A DNA stretch of 64,000 nt from contig UCBZ01000006.1 of NCBI GenBank assembly GCA_900470775.1, forward strand, positions 1-64,000, written 5' to 3'. The notes beneath the pieces were generated by a model that was not told the origin of the DNA, searched no databases, and saw nothing but the letters and a program-made list of their open reading frames with translations. Each line of letters starts with the position of its first letter. Position 1 is the stretch's first letter. A program made the position numbers and the translations under genes. This DNA is from Hyphomicrobiales bacterium. GTDB lineage: Bacteria; Pseudomonadota; Alphaproteobacteria; Rhizobiales; Beijerinckiaceae. Of the stretch, positions 63,102 to 64,000 are shown one piece after another.

Positions 63102-63227
63102 ATGAAGTCATTCATCGCCGCCGTTGTCGTCGCCGCGATCGTCGCCTTCGGCGCTAGCATCGTGCTCAACGACTTTTTCCAGAAGCCGGTCGAGGTTGCC
63201 TTCTCGACGAGCGGCGTCAGGCTCTAG
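63102..63227 (+). CDS. Small single-pass membrane or secreted protein, hypothetical
   Basis: A 41-residue ORF beginning MKSFIAAVVVAAIVAFGASI, a single strongly hydrophobic segment, then VLNDFFQKPVEVAFSTSGVRL. GGGGGAAG gives an excellent ribosome-binding site eight to ten bases upstream. Short proteins with the same STSGVRL end occur in many rhizobial genomes as far as I recall. Function unknown. Its TAG stop shares CTAG with the stop of the convergent gene. Confidence 0.75.
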   Translation: MKSFIAAVVVAAIVAFGASIVLNDFFQKPVEVAFSTSGVRL

Positions 63228-63622
63228 CGCTCCAGCAGCGCCTTCAGCGTAGCCAGATCGCGCGTCACTGCGGCGGCGTCGCGCGCCATCTCCTCGTCGG
63301 ACATCTCGCGCTGGAACAGCGTGAAGACAACCTCGCTGTCGCTGCCATTGGCCAGGACCCGCATCGGGTTCAGCATCGCCGGGGCTTCCGGCGGAATCAC
63401 TGTGTGATCCAGGACGCCGTAGGGGTTGGGCTCGCTGAAGGCGATGCGCATCGGCCCCATCGGCGTCTGCGCCGACCAGACCATCCCCTCGACATGGCTG
63501 AAGCTGTGGCCGAGCCCTTCAGCCCATTTCGGGAAGTTCAGCGGCTCGGCAAGGAAGGCGTGGACCTCATCGGCCGGGCGCTGGATCGTGATGCTGACAT
63601 GGCGCGCGATGCTACTCGACAT
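63224..63622 (-). CDS. SRPBCC-family (START-like) protein
   Basis: A 132-residue polyketide-cyclase/START-like protein. ARHVSITIQRPADEVHAFLAEPLNFPKWAEGLG in outline is the standard SRPBCC N-terminus, with a beta-sheet cavity formed by the following strands (MRIAFSEPNPYGVLDHTV, SEVVFTLFQREM). It would bind a hydrophobic ligand in the cytosol; ligand and role are unknown. It lies 19 bases downstream of the Mrp gene on the same strand. Confidence 0.85.
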   Translation of the reverse strand: MSSSIARHVSITIQRPADEVHAFLAEPLNFPKWAEGLGHSFSHVEGMVWSAQTPMGPMRIAFSEPNPYGVLDHTVIPPEAPAMLNPMRVLANGSDSEVVFTLFQREMSDEEMARDAAAVTRDLATLKALLER

Positions 63623-63641
63623 GGGCCTCCTCCAATCGATC

Positions 63642-64000
63642 TTACTCGATCACGATACGCGGCGCCGCCCGGACGGTTCCGCCCGCGAGCGAGGCCATCA
63701 CCTGCCGCGCGATCATCAAATAAGCCTTGGCATGGAAGGAATCCGGATCGCTGGCGACGATCGGCCGGCCGGAATCGGAGGTCTCGCGGATCGGCATGGC
63801 CAACGGGACCTCGCCGAGGAAGGGCACGCCGAGCCGTTCCGCCTCATGCCGCGCGCCGCCATGAGCGAAGATGTCCGAGCGGTGGCCGCATTCCGGGCAG
63901 ATGAAATAGCTCATATTCTCGACGATGCCGAGGATCGGCACCTCGACCTTCTTGAACATGGCGACGCCGCGCCGTGCATCGAGCAGCGCCAGATCCTGCG
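63642..64000 (-). CDS. Mrp/ApbC iron-sulfur carrier ATPase, 3' part cut by window edge
   Basis: The C-terminal 119 residues of a Mrp/NBP35-family P-loop protein; the 5' part lies beyond position 64000. Reading inward from the edge gives QDLALLDARRGVAMFKKVEVPILGIVENMS, with the family Cys pair in YFICPECGHRSDIF and GVPFLGEVPLAMPIRE after it. Mrp proteins bind and transfer iron-sulfur clusters. The MFKKVEVP methionine is internal, not a start. Confidence 0.92.
   Translation of the reverse strand, partial: QDLALLDARRGVAMFKKVEVPILGIVENMSYFICPECGHRSDIFAHGGARHEAERLGVPFLGEVPLAMPIRETSDSGRPIVASDPDSFHAKAYLMIARQVMASLAGGTVRAAPRIVIE

Overview
The window is about 64 kb of GC-rich chromosome from an alphaproteobacterium, most likely Hyphomicrobiales (Rhizobiales) and plausibly Bosea or a relative. 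That placement is inferred from the five-enzyme hut pathway, several TRAP and ABC importers, PobA, the PhaZ type, DUF2239 and DUF2478 proteins, exact EcfG-type stress promoters and REP-like intergenic repeats. It is not proved by a marker gene: no rRNA or tRNA gene, CRISPR array, transposase or phage gene was recognised. Coding density is high, codon use looks uniform by eye, and many neighbouring genes overlap by 4 bases (ATGA or GTGA).

Layout. 39-4572: a ThDP enzyme of the acetolactate-synthase family, divergent from a nitrate/sulfonate/taurine-type ABC importer. 4715-8670: a FadR-type GntR regulator followed by a TRAP transporter (DctP, DctQ, DctM). 8819-10036: cyclopropane-fatty-acid synthase. 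10068-12373: two divergent citrate-synthase paralogues, one carrying an N-terminal MerR-like DNA-binding domain. 12502-20591: a complete histidine-utilisation locus, with hutI-hutH-hutG-hutU-hutD on the minus strand and hutF-hutC on the plus strand, separated by two palindromic operators. 20672-25417: small envelope and stress proteins, with divergent EcfG-type promoters. 25445-31757: PHA depolymerase, GST, an aldehyde dehydrogenase, a quinone-oxidoreductase/HxlR pair and pobA. 31885-38741: a three-gene transglutaminase / circularly permuted ATP-grasp-alpha-E / DUF2126 cluster, whose biochemistry is largely unknown. 38971-44301: a peptide-type ABC importer. 44425-47330: zwf-pgl-eda (upper Entner-Doudoroff pathway without edd). 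47332-52260: DUF2239, a GIY-YIG protein, an LhgO-like oxidase, an M20 amidohydrolase, a cupin and a PLP dehydratase. 52426-59504: an ArgE-like deacylase and a second peptide-type ABC importer. 59513-64000: an O-antigen-ligase-like membrane protein, a molybdenum/formate-dehydrogenase maturation group (DUF2478, fdhD, mobA), two small ORFs and the 3' part of an Mrp/ApbC gene cut by the window edge.

The overall picture is a metabolically versatile soil or rhizosphere heterotroph that imports organic acids, amino acids and peptides and degrades histidine, N-acyl amino acids and 4-hydroxybenzoate. The best leads are: the DNA-binding citrate synthase with helically phased ATTGA repeats; the ATP-grasp/transglutaminase cluster; the GIY-YIG gene whose ribosome-binding site lies inside a hairpin; a GCATATGC palindrome shared by the hut promoters and a distant ABC operon; and the recurring stem-loop between binding-protein and permease genes in all four multi-gene importers.
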